From PALSA-926 sp964476835 (GTDB lineage: Bacteria; Pseudomonadota; Alphaproteobacteria; Micavibrionales; UBA2020): 64,000 bases of DNA. The notes beneath the pieces are model-generated. The model saw nothing but the letters and a program-made list of their open reading frames with translations. It did not search any database and was not told where the DNA came from. The translations under genes and the position numbers were made by a program. Of the stretch, positions 35,157 through 44,650 are shown piece after piece (position 1 is the stretch's first letter; the number at the start of each line of letters is the position of its first letter). Where the stretch lies: NCBI GenBank assembly GCA_964476835.1, contig CAYZCE010000001.1, positions 120,387 through 184,386 of the forward strand, written 5' to 3'.

Positions 35157-36527
35157 ATGAAACACATCATTCTCGCCATCGTCCTGGCGCTGATCTGGGC
35201 AACGCCCGTGCATGCCGGGATTCCCGTGCAGCCGAGCTTCGCGCCGCTGGTAAAGAAGACCGCGCCCGCCGTCGTCAACATCTACACCAAGCGCGTGGTG
35301 CAGGAGCGGGTATCACCCTTTGCCAACGACCCGTTCTTCAGCCAGTTCTTCAATGCACCACAGTTCGGCGGCATGGTGCGGCAGCGCATCGCCAGCGCGC
35401 TCGGCTCGGGCGTCATCGTCGCGGCCGACGGCGTGATCGTCACAAACAACCACGTCATCAAGGATTCGACCGAGATCAACGTCGTCACCTCCGACGGCCG
35501 CGAATATCCGGCGAAGAAACTGCTCGCCGACGCGCGCACCGACTTGGCTGTCCTCAAGATCGACACCAAGGGCGAGAAACTGCCCGTGCTCGCGTTCACC
35601 GACAGTGACGCTGTCGAAGTCGGCGACATCGTGCTGGCCATCGGCAACCCCTTCGGCGTCGGGCAGACGGTCACCAGCGGCATCGTCTCGGGCCTTGCGC
35701 GCACGGAAGTGGGCGTGTCGGATTACAGCTTCTTCATCCAGACCGACGCGGCGATCAACCCCGGCAACTCGGGCGGCGCGCTGATCAACACGGATGGCGA
35801 ATTGATCGGCATCAACAGCGCGATCTTCTCCAAGGACGGCGGCTCTCTCGGCATCGGCTTCGCGATCCCGGCCAACATGGTCAAGGCGATCCTCGACGCG
35901 GCGCTGCACGGCGACAAGGTCGTGCGCCCGTGGACCGGCGTCACCGGCCAGCCCGTCACGCCTGACATGTTTGAAAGCCTCGGCCTCAAGCACGCCGGCG
36001 GCGCATTGGCCAACCGCGTGCGTGCGGGCAGCCCGGCCGACCGCGCCGGCATCAAGCCCGGCGACGTGATCCTCTCGATCAACGGTCATGACGTGCAGGA
36101 CCCTTCGGCGCTGAAATTCCGTCTGGCCACTGTCGCCATCGGCTCCGACATCAACCTGTCCGTCTGGCGCAAGGGCAAGCAGATCGACGTCAAGATGAAG
36201 GCCGAAGCGCCGCCCGAAGACCCGCCGCGCGAAGAAACGCTGATCCAGGGCAATAACCCGCTCTCCGGTGCGGTTGTCGCCAACCTGTCGCCTGCGCTGA
36301 TCGAGGACCTCAACCAGTTACCGGCGGATTCTGGCGTCGTCGTGCTCGGCACCAAGGGTGGCAACGCGGCGCGCATCGGCCTGCAGGCCGGCGACCTCGT
36401 GCTGGCCGCCAACGGCAACAAGATCGCTTCGGTCAAGGAACTGACGCGCGTAATGGCTGCCGGCGGCGCCATGGTCATGCAAATCGGCCGCGGCGAGAAA
36501 ACCATCACACTGAGGTTCACCCCGTGA
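35157..36527 (+). CDS. degP: Periplasmic serine protease/chaperone, DegP (Do) family
   Basis: A 456-residue HtrA protein. The signal peptide MKHIILAIVLALIWATPVHA is followed by a trypsin-like domain with catalytic His99 (NNHV), Asp129 (TDLAVLK) and Ser205 (NPGNSGGAL). Two PDZ domains follow, about residues 255-345 (SPADRAGIKPGDVIL) and 375-455 (ARIGLQAGDLVL). It removes or refolds damaged envelope proteins. ATG at 35157 follows AAGAGG. Its last four bases overlap rarA. Could be DegQ by function. Confidence 0.95.
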   Translation: MKHIILAIVLALIWATPVHAGIPVQPSFAPLVKKTAPAVVNIYTKRVVQERVSPFANDPFFSQFFNAPQFGGMVRQRIASALGSGVIVAADGVIVTNNHVIKDSTEINVVTSDGREYPAKKLLADARTDLAVLKIDTKGEKLPVLAFTDSDAVEVGDIVLAIGNPFGVGQTVTSGIVSGLARTEVGVSDYSFFIQTDAAINPGNSGGALINTDGELIGINSAIFSKDGGSLGIGFAIPANMVKAILDAALHGDKVVRPWTGVTGQPVTPDMFESLGLKHAGGALANRVRAGSPADRAGIKPGDVILSINGHDVQDPSALKFRLATVAIGSDINLSVWRKGKQIDVKMKAEAPPEDPPREETLIQGNNPLSGAVVANLSPALIEDLNQLPADSGVVVLGTKGGNAARIGLQAGDLVLAANGNKIASVKELTRVMAAGGAMVMQIGRGEKTITLRFTP

Positions 36528-37834
36528 GCGACCTTTTCGAGACGCCGGGCGAAGACAAGACGCGCGAGGCCCCACGGCCGCTCGCCGACTTGCTGCGCCC
36601 GAAGCGCCTCGAAGATGTGGTCGGGCAAGACCATCTCATCAAGGGCGATGGCCCGCTCGCGCGCATGGTCGGGCAGGGGCATCTCTCGTCGCTGATCTTC
36701 TGGGGACCGCCCGGCTGCGGCAAGACGACGCTGGCGCGCCTGCTCGCGCAGCATACCGACTTGCATTTCGAGGCCGTGTCGGCGGTCTTCACCGGCGTGG
36801 CCGACCTGCGAAAAGTGTTTGAATCCGCCGTACATCGCCGCAAGCTCGGTCGCGGCACGCTGCTATTCGTCGACGAGATCCACCGCTTCAACCGCAGCCA
36901 GCAGGACAGTTTCCTGCCGTATGTGGAAGACGGCACCATCACGCTGGTCGGCGCCACCACCGAAAACCCGTCGTTTGAACTCAACGCGGCGCTATTGTCG
37001 CGCTGCCAGGTGCTGGTGCTCAACCGCCTTGACGAGACGGCGCTGGAAACCCTGCTGCAGCGCGCCGAGACGCAGATGCAGCGCCCGCTGCCGTTGACGC
37101 CCGAGGCGCGCGCGCAACTTCTCGCGATGGCCGACGGCGACGGCCGCTATATCCTCAACCTCGCCGAACAGATCTTCCAGGTGCAGAAGCGCGGCACGCT
37201 CGACGTCGCGGCGCTGACCAAGCTGGTGCAGAAACGCGCCCCTCTCTACGACAAGGCACAGGAAGGCCACTACAACCTCATCAGCGCGCTGCATAAGTCG
37301 GTGCGCGGTTCGGACGCCGACGCGGCGCTCTATTGGTTCTGCCGCATGCTCGACGGCGGCGAAGACCCGCGCTACATCGCCCGCCGCATGGCGCGCATGG
37401 CGGTAGAAGACATCGGTCTCGCCGACCCAAATGCGATGACTGTCGCCCTGCATGCGTGGGAATTGTATGAACGCCTCGGCTCGCCTGAAGGCGAGCTGGC
37501 ATTGGCGGAAGCGCTGATCTACCTGGCGACCGCGCCGAAATCGGTCTCGTCCTATGTGGCCTATGGCGCAGCCAAAGCGGCGGCGCGCGCCACCGGCTCG
37601 CTGATGCCGCCCAAGCACATCCTCAACGCGCCGACCAAGCTGATGCAGGACATCGGCTACGGCAAGGATTACCAATACGACCCCGAGACCGAGCACGGTT
37701 TTTCGGGACAAAACTATTTCCCCGACGACATGAAGCGCGCGCGGTACTACACGCCGGTCGAGCGCGGCTTCGAGCGCGAGATCAAGAAGCGCGTCGAATA
37801 TTGGGACAAACTGAGAAAGGAAATTCAGGAATGA
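36524..37834 (+). CDS. rarA: Replication-associated recombination protein A (RarA/MgsA)
   Basis: A 436-residue AAA+ ATPase acting at stalled forks. Walker A GPPGCGKTT, Walker B LLFVDEIHRF, sensor 1 GATTENPSFE and the C-terminal tetramerisation part (PEGELALAEALIYLA) are all present. The GTG start overlaps the protease stop (GTGA) and its own stop overlaps crcB (ATGA). Confidence 0.96.
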   Translation: MSDLFETPGEDKTREAPRPLADLLRPKRLEDVVGQDHLIKGDGPLARMVGQGHLSSLIFWGPPGCGKTTLARLLAQHTDLHFEAVSAVFTGVADLRKVFESAVHRRKLGRGTLLFVDEIHRFNRSQQDSFLPYVEDGTITLVGATTENPSFELNAALLSRCQVLVLNRLDETALETLLQRAETQMQRPLPLTPEARAQLLAMADGDGRYILNLAEQIFQVQKRGTLDVAALTKLVQKRAPLYDKAQEGHYNLISALHKSVRGSDADAALYWFCRMLDGGEDPRYIARRMARMAVEDIGLADPNAMTVALHAWELYERLGSPEGELALAEALIYLATAPKSVSSYVAYGAAKAAARATGSLMPPKHILNAPTKLMQDIGYGKDYQYDPETEHGFSGQNYFPDDMKRARYYTPVERGFEREIKKRVEYWDKLRKEIQE

Positions 37835-38217
37835 ACATGGTTCTGGCAGTCATGCTGGGCGGAGGGTTGGGGTCGCTCGCGCGTTTTTACGCGCTTTCGG
37901 CGGCGAACACGACGTTCGGCGACGGATTTCCTTACGGTACCTTGCTGGTCAACGTTGTCGGCTCCTTCATCATCGGCGCGCTGATGGAGGTCATGGCCTT
38001 CAAGTGGCAGGTGTCGCTGGAAATGCGGGCGTTCCTTGTGACCGGCGTCCTCGGCGGTTTTACCACCTTTTCGGCGTTCTCGTTCGACGTGCTGAAGCTG
38101 GTGGATACCGGCAAGGCGGGCGCGGCGGCAGTCTATGTCGCGGCCTCGGTCGTCCTGTCGTTGACGGCAGTATTTGGTGCAGCTTTTATCGTACGCGGGA
38201 TGGTGGGCAATGGTTGA
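37831..38217 (+). CDS. crcB: Fluoride channel CrcB/Fluc
   Basis: A 128-residue, four-helix membrane protein that dimerises into a fluoride exporter. GGGLGSLARF, GTLLVNVVGSFIIG and TGVLGGFTTFSAFSFD are the family signatures, the last carrying the pore Phe residues. It overlaps rarA and rluC. I see no fluoride riboswitch in front of it; it is expressed with its neighbours. Confidence 0.93.
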   Translation: MNMVLAVMLGGGLGSLARFYALSAANTTFGDGFPYGTLLVNVVGSFIIGALMEVMAFKWQVSLEMRAFLVTGVLGGFTTFSAFSFDVLKLVDTGKAGAAAVYVAASVVLSLTAVFGAAFIVRGMVGNG

Positions 38218-39199
38218 TCAAGTCGTCGTTGCAGAAGCGGAAGACGGCGCGCGCCTCGACCGCTGGCTGAAGAAGAAATACCCGGACATGACGTTCAGCA
38301 ACCTGCAAAAGCTGCTGCGCACCGGCCAGCTGCGCGTCGACGGCAAACGCGCCAAGGGCGACACGCGCCTCGTGGCGGGGCAGGAGGTGCGCATTCCGCC
38401 GCAACTCGCCGCCGCCGTGCATGTGCCGGGCAAGAAGCGCACGCTTTCCGAAAAGGATATGGATCTCATCAAATCTCTTGTCATCTATCAGGACAAGGAT
38501 ATCATCGCCATCAACAAGCCCGCGGGGCTTGCGACGCAGGGCGGCAGCAAGATTACCCGCCATATCGACGGCCTCGTCGAAGGCCTGGCCGATGAGAGCG
38601 GGCACAAGCCGCATCTTGTGCATCGCCTCGACAAGGACACCTCCGGCGTGATGGTGCTGGCGCGCAACGCGAAGGCGGCGAAGGCGCTCGGCAGCCTGTT
38701 CTCGGGCCGCGACATCCGCAAATATTACTGGGCGATCACGGTTCCCGCACCGCTGGAGCCGCAAGGTAAGATCCGTTCTTACCTCGCCAAGACCGGCCCT
38801 CTCGGCAACGAGAAGGTGCACCCGGTCAGCGAAGATCATAAGGATGGAAAGCTCGCGGTCACTTATTATCAAGTGCTCGAAACCGCGCACCGCAAGCTGG
38901 CGCTGGTCGCCTTCTGGCCGCGCACGGGCCGCACGCACCAGATCCGCGTGCACGCACTCGAGATGGGCTGCCCGCTGCTGGGCGACCACAAATATGCGTT
39001 CGACCAGCCGATCCTTGATGACATCCACGAGCTGCCGGACATGCTGCACCTGCATGCGCGTCGCATCATCTTCCGCCACCCGTTCACCGGCAAGAAGGTG
39101 GACATCACCGCGCCGCTCGACCCTGAAATGCGCAAGACATGGAAGTATTTCAGCTTCGACGCCAACGACAAGAACGACCCGTTTGAAGACGTTGAATGA
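38210..39199 (+). CDS. rluC: RluA/RluC-family 23S rRNA pseudouridine synthase
   Basis: A 329-residue enzyme. The N-terminal S4 domain (LDRWLKKKYPDMTFSNLQKLLRTG) binds RNA; the catalytic Asp lies in HRLDKDTSG, with GRTHQIRVH near the active site. The length and S4 domain fit RluC (positions 955/2504/2580 of 23S in E. coli) but RluD-like targets cannot be excluded. Starts inside crcB and overlaps the ATP12 gene by four bases. Confidence 0.9.
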   Translation: MVDQVVVAEAEDGARLDRWLKKKYPDMTFSNLQKLLRTGQLRVDGKRAKGDTRLVAGQEVRIPPQLAAAVHVPGKKRTLSEKDMDLIKSLVIYQDKDIIAINKPAGLATQGGSKITRHIDGLVEGLADESGHKPHLVHRLDKDTSGVMVLARNAKAAKALGSLFSGRDIRKYYWAITVPAPLEPQGKIRSYLAKTGPLGNEKVHPVSEDHKDGKLAVTYYQVLETAHRKLALVAFWPRTGRTHQIRVHALEMGCPLLGDHKYAFDQPILDDIHELPDMLHLHARRIIFRHPFTGKKVDITAPLDPEMRKTWKYFSFDANDKNDPFEDVE

Positions 39200-39900
39200 A
39201 GAAGTTCTACAAGATTGCTGAATACGGCACCGCGCCCGGCGGGTACGTCGTGCGCCTCGACGGCAAGCCGGTCAAGACGCCGCTGAAGCATGTGCTGCTG
39301 ATGAAGGCCGAGGCGCTCGCCCGCGCCGTCGCCGCCGAGTGGCAGGCGCAAGGGGAGGAGATCATTCCCGCTTCGATGCCGCTGACGCAGCTGGCCAGCA
39401 CGATGCTCGACAAGGCCGCCGTCGACGACCGCGCCGGCATGAACAGGGAGTTGTGCGAATACAGCGGCTCCGACCTGATCTGCTATTTCGCCATCCATCC
39501 CACCCCGCTGGTGCGGCGGCATGAGGCGCAGTGGCGCCCTTTGCTGGCGTGGATGCAGGAGCGTCACGGCATCGCGCTCGAGGCCGTTTCCGGCATCCAG
39601 TACAAGCAACAGCCGCCAGAGGTGCTTGCAGCATTGCGGAAGCTGATCGAGGGATTAAGCCCGGCCGATTTCACGGTCTTTCAGGCAGCGGCGGGTGTGA
39701 CCGGCTCGGTCGTGATCGGGCTTGCCTTGCTCGACGGCCGCCTCAGCCCGGAAGAGGCATGGCAGGCGGCCTGCGTCGATGAGGTCTATCAGCTTGAAAC
39801 CTGGGGCGAAGACGCCGAGGCGCGCAAGCGGCTCGATACGATATTATCGGAGCTCAAGACGGCCGTGGAATTCCGCGACCTGGTCAGATCCAGCGCGTGA
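39196..39900 (+). CDS. ATP12-family F1-ATPase assembly chaperone
   Basis: A 234-residue protein of the ATP12 family, found in alphaproteobacteria and mitochondria, where it shields the F1 alpha subunit until assembly. Visible family features are GKPVKTPLKHVLLM, AEWQAQGEEIIPASMPLTQLASTMLD and VDEVYQLETWGEDAEA. It ends the five-gene chain that begins with the degP-like gene. In many relatives a HAD phosphatase separates the rluC-like gene and this one; it is missing here. The 3' end overlaps the convergent membrane protein gene by 17 bases. Confidence 0.93.
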   Translation: MKKFYKIAEYGTAPGGYVVRLDGKPVKTPLKHVLLMKAEALARAVAAEWQAQGEEIIPASMPLTQLASTMLDKAAVDDRAGMNRELCEYSGSDLICYFAIHPTPLVRRHEAQWRPLLAWMQERHGIALEAVSGIQYKQQPPEVLAALRKLIEGLSPADFTVFQAAAGVTGSVVIGLALLDGRLSPEEAWQAACVDEVYQLETWGEDAEARKRLDTILSELKTAVEFRDLVRSSA

Positions 39901-40354
39901 CGTTCTCGATCGGCTGGCCGACCTGCGCCAGCGTGCCGCCCTTCCACCAGCGCCACAGCAGCCACAGCGTCGGCGGCGTCAGGAAGACGCAGAAGATGAT
40001 CGCGGCCTGGGTCGCATTGGCCTGCAGGTAGGCATCCAGCATCGCCGACATGACGGCCGGGTCGTGCGTATCAAGCGCGGCGGTATAGCCGGAAATGTCC
40101 GTCGTCACCAGCAGCGTCAGTTCCGCCAAAATGGCGAAGACGGGCAGCAGTACGCAGGTGCCGATATAGAAGGTGCGCAGCAGCCAGCGCATATGGCTTT
40201 CGTAAACCGTGCCGGCAGCGCGTTTCTTGCCCGTCAGGTTGAGGATATAGGCGACCATCAACAACACCAGCCCCGGCAGCGCCAGCCATGCCGAGAACTG
40301 CATGAAAGTGCTGATGACGTAAAGCGCGTAGAGGGACAGGCAATAGTTCTTCAT
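39884..40354 (-). CDS. Membrane protein, unknown
   Basis: A 156-residue protein with four predicted helices (about 5-18, 22-40, 60-83 and 118-137). Residues 84-115 form a polar loop. It resembles DUF4870-like small membrane proteins in layout only; I cannot assign it. The start at 40354 lies four bases after the mutL stop, so it is probably co-transcribed with mutL. Confidence 0.65.
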   Translation of the reverse strand: MKNYCLSLYALYVISTFMQFSAWLALPGLVLLMVAYILNLTGKKRAAGTVYESHMRWLLRTFYIGTCVLLPVFAILAELTLLVTTDISGYTAALDTHDPAVMSAMLDAYLQANATQAAIIFCVFLTPPTLWLLWRWWKGGTLAQVGQPIENVTRWI

Positions 40355-40358
40355 CGCG

Positions 40359-42158
40359 TCACTTCCTTCCGAACAGTTTTTCAATGTCGTTGAGCTTCAG
40401 TTCCACATAGGTCGGGCGGCCGTGGTTGCATTGGCCGGAGTGCGGCGTCTGTTCCATCTGGCGCAAGAGAGCGTTCATTTCTTCGATGTTCAGGCGGCGG
40501 CCCGAGCGCACCGAGCCGTGGCAGGCCATGGTGGCGCAGACATGCTCGAGCTTTTCCTTGAGTGCCATCGTCTCGCCGAAAGCCGAGATGTCGTCGGCGA
40601 GGTCGCGCACGAGACCTTGAATATCCGTCTGGCCGAGCAGCGCGGGCGTCTCATGCACGATCACCGCGCCGGGGCCGAAGCTGTCGAGCGAAAGGCCGAG
40701 CGCTTCCAGTTCATCCCGGCGCGCGAGCAGGCGCTCGACGGAGCCTTCGTCCATCTCCACCACCTCGGGCAGCAGCAGTTGCTGACGCGCGATGCCGCCT
40801 TCGGCCATGTCGCGCTTCATGCGCTCATAGACGAGGCGTTCATGCGCCGCGTGCTGGTCGACGAGGACGAGGCCGTCCTGCGTCTGCGCGACGATGTAGT
40901 TTTCATGCAGTTGCGCGCAGGCGGCGCCGAGCGGATATTGCGTGACGGCGGGGGCGGGCGCTTCTTCCTGCATCATCCGTGCGGCGGGCGGCGGCTCGGC
41001 GTGGGCGAGGTTGTCGCCATAGTAATAACGCCCGGTATAGGGCTGGCCTGCCATGCCCTTGAGATTCTTGTACGACGGCTGCGCTTGGCGGTATTCGCCG
41101 TCCCACAGGCTCGGCGCGGGAGCTGGGGCTTGGAAAGATTGCAGCGTTTCGTCGGCGACGGTGCTGGAAGCGCGGTGACCGGCTTCGGCGAGTGCATGTT
41201 TCAGCCCGCCCACGATCATGCCGCGGATCATGGCTGAGTCCTGGAAACGCACCTCGGCCTTGGCCGGATGCACGTTGACGTCGACCAGCGCGGGCGGCAG
41301 CGAGAGGAACAGGGCCAGCATCGGGTGGCGTCCGCCAGCCAGGAAATCCATGTAAGCGCCGCGCACCGCGCCGATGATCAGGCGGTCCTTCACCGGGCGG
41401 CCGTTGACGAAGAAATACTGGAACTGGCTGGTGCCGCGGTTGAGTGTCGGCAGGCCGGCGTAGCCGGTGAGACGGATGCCCTCGCGTTCGGCGTTGATGG
41501 CGAGCGCGTTGTCGGCGAATTCGCGGCCCATCAATTGGCGCAGGCGCTCGAGCGGCGCGGCGGGCGGCAGGTCGATCACCGTCTTTTCATCGCTGACAAG
41601 GCGGAAGCGGATGTCGGGGTACGCCATCGCGACATGTTCGAGCATGTCGCGCACGGCCTGCGCCTCGGCGCGCGGGGTTTTCAGGAACTTGAGGCGCGCG
41701 GGCGTGGCGTAGAAGAGGTCGCGCACTTCGACCTTGGTGCCGGTAGGATGCGCGGCGGGGGCGGGCTTGCCCTTGCGGCCGCCGTCGACAGTGATCGCGT
41801 AGGCATCGCCGCCCGCGCGCGGGCGGCTGGTGATGGTGAGGCGGCTGACCGCGCCGATCGAGGGCAGCGCCTCGCCGCGGAAGCCGAGCGAGGCGATGTT
41901 GACGAGATCATCTGTCGGCAGCTTCGACGTCGCGTGGCGTTCGACGGCCAGCGCAAGTTCATCGGCGGTCATGCCGATGCCGTCGTCGGTCACGCTCATC
42001 AGGCTGGTGCCGCCGTCGCGGATATAGACATCGACCTTCGCCGCGCCGGCGTCGATGGCGTTCTCGACCAATTCCTTGATCGCAGCGGCGGGGCGCTCGA
42101 TAACTTCGCCTGCCGCGATCTGGTTGATCAGCGTCTCTGGTAATTGCCGTATGGACAT
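40359..42158 (-). CDS. mutL: DNA mismatch repair protein MutL
   Basis: A 599-residue protein. The GHKL ATPase domain shows ELVENAIDAG, DDGIGM and GFRGEALPSIG. The C-terminal domain has the endonuclease motif DQHAAHERLVYE together with ACHGSVRSG and GQCNHGRPT, as in nicking MutL from bacteria without MutH. So strand discrimination is probably methyl-independent. MutS is not in the window. Confidence 0.97.
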   Translation of the reverse strand: MSIRQLPETLINQIAAGEVIERPAAAIKELVENAIDAGAAKVDVYIRDGGTSLMSVTDDGIGMTADELALAVERHATSKLPTDDLVNIASLGFRGEALPSIGAVSRLTITSRPRAGGDAYAITVDGGRKGKPAPAAHPTGTKVEVRDLFYATPARLKFLKTPRAEAQAVRDMLEHVAMAYPDIRFRLVSDEKTVIDLPPAAPLERLRQLMGREFADNALAINAEREGIRLTGYAGLPTLNRGTSQFQYFFVNGRPVKDRLIIGAVRGAYMDFLAGGRHPMLALFLSLPPALVDVNVHPAKAEVRFQDSAMIRGMIVGGLKHALAEAGHRASSTVADETLQSFQAPAPAPSLWDGEYRQAQPSYKNLKGMAGQPYTGRYYYGDNLAHAEPPPAARMMQEEAPAPAVTQYPLGAACAQLHENYIVAQTQDGLVLVDQHAAHERLVYERMKRDMAEGGIARQQLLLPEVVEMDEGSVERLLARRDELEALGLSLDSFGPGAVIVHETPALLGQTDIQGLVRDLADDISAFGETMALKEKLEHVCATMACHGSVRSGRRLNIEEMNALLRQMEQTPHSGQCNHGRPTYVELKLNDIEKLFGRK

Positions 42159-42221
42159 GGCGGTATAGTAGCAAACTCTTTCAAATCGCTCAGTTTTTTT
42201 TGCGGTCCAGTGTGATTTTTA

Positions 42222-42250
42222 TTGACATAAATATGAAATTCAGCTACTCT
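42222..42250 (+). promoter_or_regulatory. Sigma70 promoter of the phosphotransferase-like gene
   Basis: Consensus TTGACA (42222-42227) and TACTCT (42245-42250) with an ideal 17-base spacer in an AT-rich gap, 28 bases before the start codon. Confidence 0.65.
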
Positions 42251-42277
42251 GTGTTATCGATTTAACAGGCTGGAATC

Positions 42278-44650
42278 ATGGACAAAAACGAACGACCGGT
42301 GGGGGGCAAAGCAGAGGGACTGGCACGTCTCTCTGCGATCGCAGGCATTCGCGTGCCGTCGTTCATCGCGGTTCCCGCCGACGCTGACCTGGAAGAACAG
42401 CAGCAGATCGTCGCCGATTTCATCCGCAACAACGGCGGCCTTGGCATGGTCGCGGTGCGCAGCAGCGCGCTTGGCGAAGACGGCGAACTGGCGTCTTTCG
42501 CGGGTGCGTTCAAGACGCACCTCAACGTGCCGCTGACGCACGACGACGTTCTGGCGAAGATCGCCGACATCCGCAACCACGGCGAAGACAAGCTGACCAA
42601 CATCTTCAACAAGGCGTCGGGCGTCGACAATACGCCTTCCGTCGGCGTCGTCATCCAGCAGATGGTGGAGGAGCCGGATTTCGCGGGCGTCTGCCTCTCG
42701 CAGGCTTATGCGGAAGAAGACAACGCTTACATGCTCGTCAACTTCAAGACCGGTCTCGGCGAAGGCCTTGTCGGCGGCGAAGTGGACGGCCGCCAGTTCC
42801 GCGTGCTGCGCGGGGCCGCGTTCAAAGATAAAACCTATCCTTTCCTATCTGAGCTGACGGACGCCATGCAGCGCATCGAAGCCGCGCACGGCGGCCGCCC
42901 GATGGACATCGAATTCGCCGTCAAGGACGGCACGCTGTTCATCCTGCAGGCACGCCCCTTCGTGACCGATACGCCGACGCAGAAGGCCAAACAAGACATG
43001 ACGCTGGAAGCCGCGCAGGCGGTCAATGCCGAAGTTGCCGAGCTTCCGGCCGACGACCTGTTCTGCGACATGTCCGACATCAACCCGCGCGAGTTGCTGG
43101 GCGGCACGGCGAAGAAAATCAACATCTCGATCTTCCGCACCATGTTCGCCGACAGCATTGTCGAAAAGGCGCGCGCGGAAATGGGCTATGCGCCGCTGCA
43201 CGCAGGGTTGCTGCGCGAGATCGGCGACAAACCGTATATCTCGATCCGCAATTCCGCTTATAGCTTCCGCCCCCAAGGCGTATCCGAAGCGACGTACGAC
43301 AAGATGGTCGACATCTACCGTGCGCAATTGCTGGAAAGCCCGCAGTTGCAGGATAGCGTCGAATTCAACGTCTTCCGCACTAACGCGCTTCAGTTGCCCG
43401 CCTTCTTCGCGGCGCATCCGGAGGCCTTTACGGCGGATGAACAGAAGGAACTGGTCGACGCTTTCACGCAGCTCGATACGTCTTTTGCCGACAGCATGGC
43501 GCGCTTCTGCCGCGCGGGCTATGGCGCGCTTGAGGCTTATGAGGAAAAAATCGCCGCGTTGACGTCGGCGTCGCGCCTCGGCGATATCCTTGCTGTCCTG
43601 CAAGAAGGCACAGAAATGTTCGTCAAGGCAGCGCGTTTCGCCTTCTACAAAAAAGCGGCTTTCGACGGCGCTTATGGCGCGGATGAAACCGCCAAGGCGC
43701 TCTCCGCGCTCGATACTCCGTCGGAGAAGCTGCAGCTGGACCTGCTCTCCTTCGCGCGCGGCGATATCGGCCGTGAGGCGCTGGCGGCGGAATACGGCCA
43801 CCTGCGCGCAGGCCAGATGGACATGTTCATGCCGCCGTACCGCGACGATCTCGCCAAGAACCTTAATCTTGATACTTATACGAGCCTCGACGCGGGTGCA
43901 ATTGCAGCCCGTGAACAGGACATCAAGTCGCGCCATGCCGCGTTCGAAACCTACTATAAGACGCTTGATGCCGCGCAGAAGGCCGACGCCGAGACGCTTC
44001 GCTTCGTCTTCTCGGCGCGCGAGTACGTCAAGCACGGATTCATGAAGGCGTATGACCTGCTCGCGGAACGGATCCTCGATGCGACGGACGCGGCGCAATT
44101 GAACGCTAATCAGGTTCCGAAGCTGGTGCTGAGCGACGTGGCGGCGCTTGAAAAGATCCCGGCCCTCGGCGCGATGATCGAAGTGGATGAAGATAAGCCT
44201 TTCCTCGTCATGCCTGCTGTCCTCTCGGCAGAAACCGATCTCTGCTGCGTCGACATCGCTGCGCGCCGTGGCACCTATTTCAGCCGCGCGCTGGTCGAGG
44301 CTGCGCCGCTGGTCGTCACCGACGACAACCTGCAATCGCTGACCGCCGCCGACGTCAAGGGTAAGATCCTCGTCATGGACCATGCCGACCCCGGCTACGA
44401 CTTCCTGCTGCTCTACGAACCGGCGGGCATCATCACCCGCGTCGGCGGACCGGCGTCGCACATCGCCATCCGCGTCAACGAGCGCGGGCTGCCCGCCTGC
44501 ATCGGTAGTGGCCTCGATCCCGCCTCGGTGGATGAAACCAGGACCTACGTTCTCGACTGCGTGAACGGTAAACATTATGCTGGCGCGACCGACGTTTCCG
44601 TCGCGCCGAAGAAAGGCAAGGGCGGACCGGATGCACCTCGTCCGTCATAA
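42278..44650 (+). CDS. PEP synthase/rifampin phosphotransferase-like dikinase, unknown substrate
   Basis: A 790-residue protein. Residues 1-235 form an ATP-grasp domain of the PPDK N-terminal type (GGKAEGLARL, VRSSALGED, GVVIQQMVEEPDFAGV, LFILQARPF). Residues 240-650 are a helical domain with no recognised motif. Residues 655-770 are the swivelling phosphohistidine domain with GGPASHIAI (His728). The PEP/pyruvate TIM barrel of true PEP synthase is missing. This order matches rifampin phosphotransferase-like enzymes, which move the beta-phosphate of ATP to a small molecule via His. The acceptor is unknown. It overlaps the histidine phosphatase gene by 20 bases. Confidence 0.8.
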   Translation: MDKNERPVGGKAEGLARLSAIAGIRVPSFIAVPADADLEEQQQIVADFIRNNGGLGMVAVRSSALGEDGELASFAGAFKTHLNVPLTHDDVLAKIADIRNHGEDKLTNIFNKASGVDNTPSVGVVIQQMVEEPDFAGVCLSQAYAEEDNAYMLVNFKTGLGEGLVGGEVDGRQFRVLRGAAFKDKTYPFLSELTDAMQRIEAAHGGRPMDIEFAVKDGTLFILQARPFVTDTPTQKAKQDMTLEAAQAVNAEVAELPADDLFCDMSDINPRELLGGTAKKINISIFRTMFADSIVEKARAEMGYAPLHAGLLREIGDKPYISIRNSAYSFRPQGVSEATYDKMVDIYRAQLLESPQLQDSVEFNVFRTNALQLPAFFAAHPEAFTADEQKELVDAFTQLDTSFADSMARFCRAGYGALEAYEEKIAALTSASRLGDILAVLQEGTEMFVKAARFAFYKKAAFDGAYGADETAKALSALDTPSEKLQLDLLSFARGDIGREALAAEYGHLRAGQMDMFMPPYRDDLAKNLNLDTYTSLDAGAIAAREQDIKSRHAAFETYYKTLDAAQKADAETLRFVFSAREYVKHGFMKAYDLLAERILDATDAAQLNANQVPKLVLSDVAALEKIPALGAMIEVDEDKPFLVMPAVLSAETDLCCVDIAARRGTYFSRALVEAAPLVVTDDNLQSLTAADVKGKILVMDHADPGYDFLLLYEPAGIITRVGGPASHIAIRVNERGLPACIGSGLDPASVDETRTYVLDCVNGKHYAGATDVSVAPKKGKGGPDAPRPS

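Noticed and set aside
37700..37835. Fluoride riboswitch in front of crcB
   Set aside because: crcB overlaps rarA and no conserved riboswitch-like structure or intergenic space exists there.
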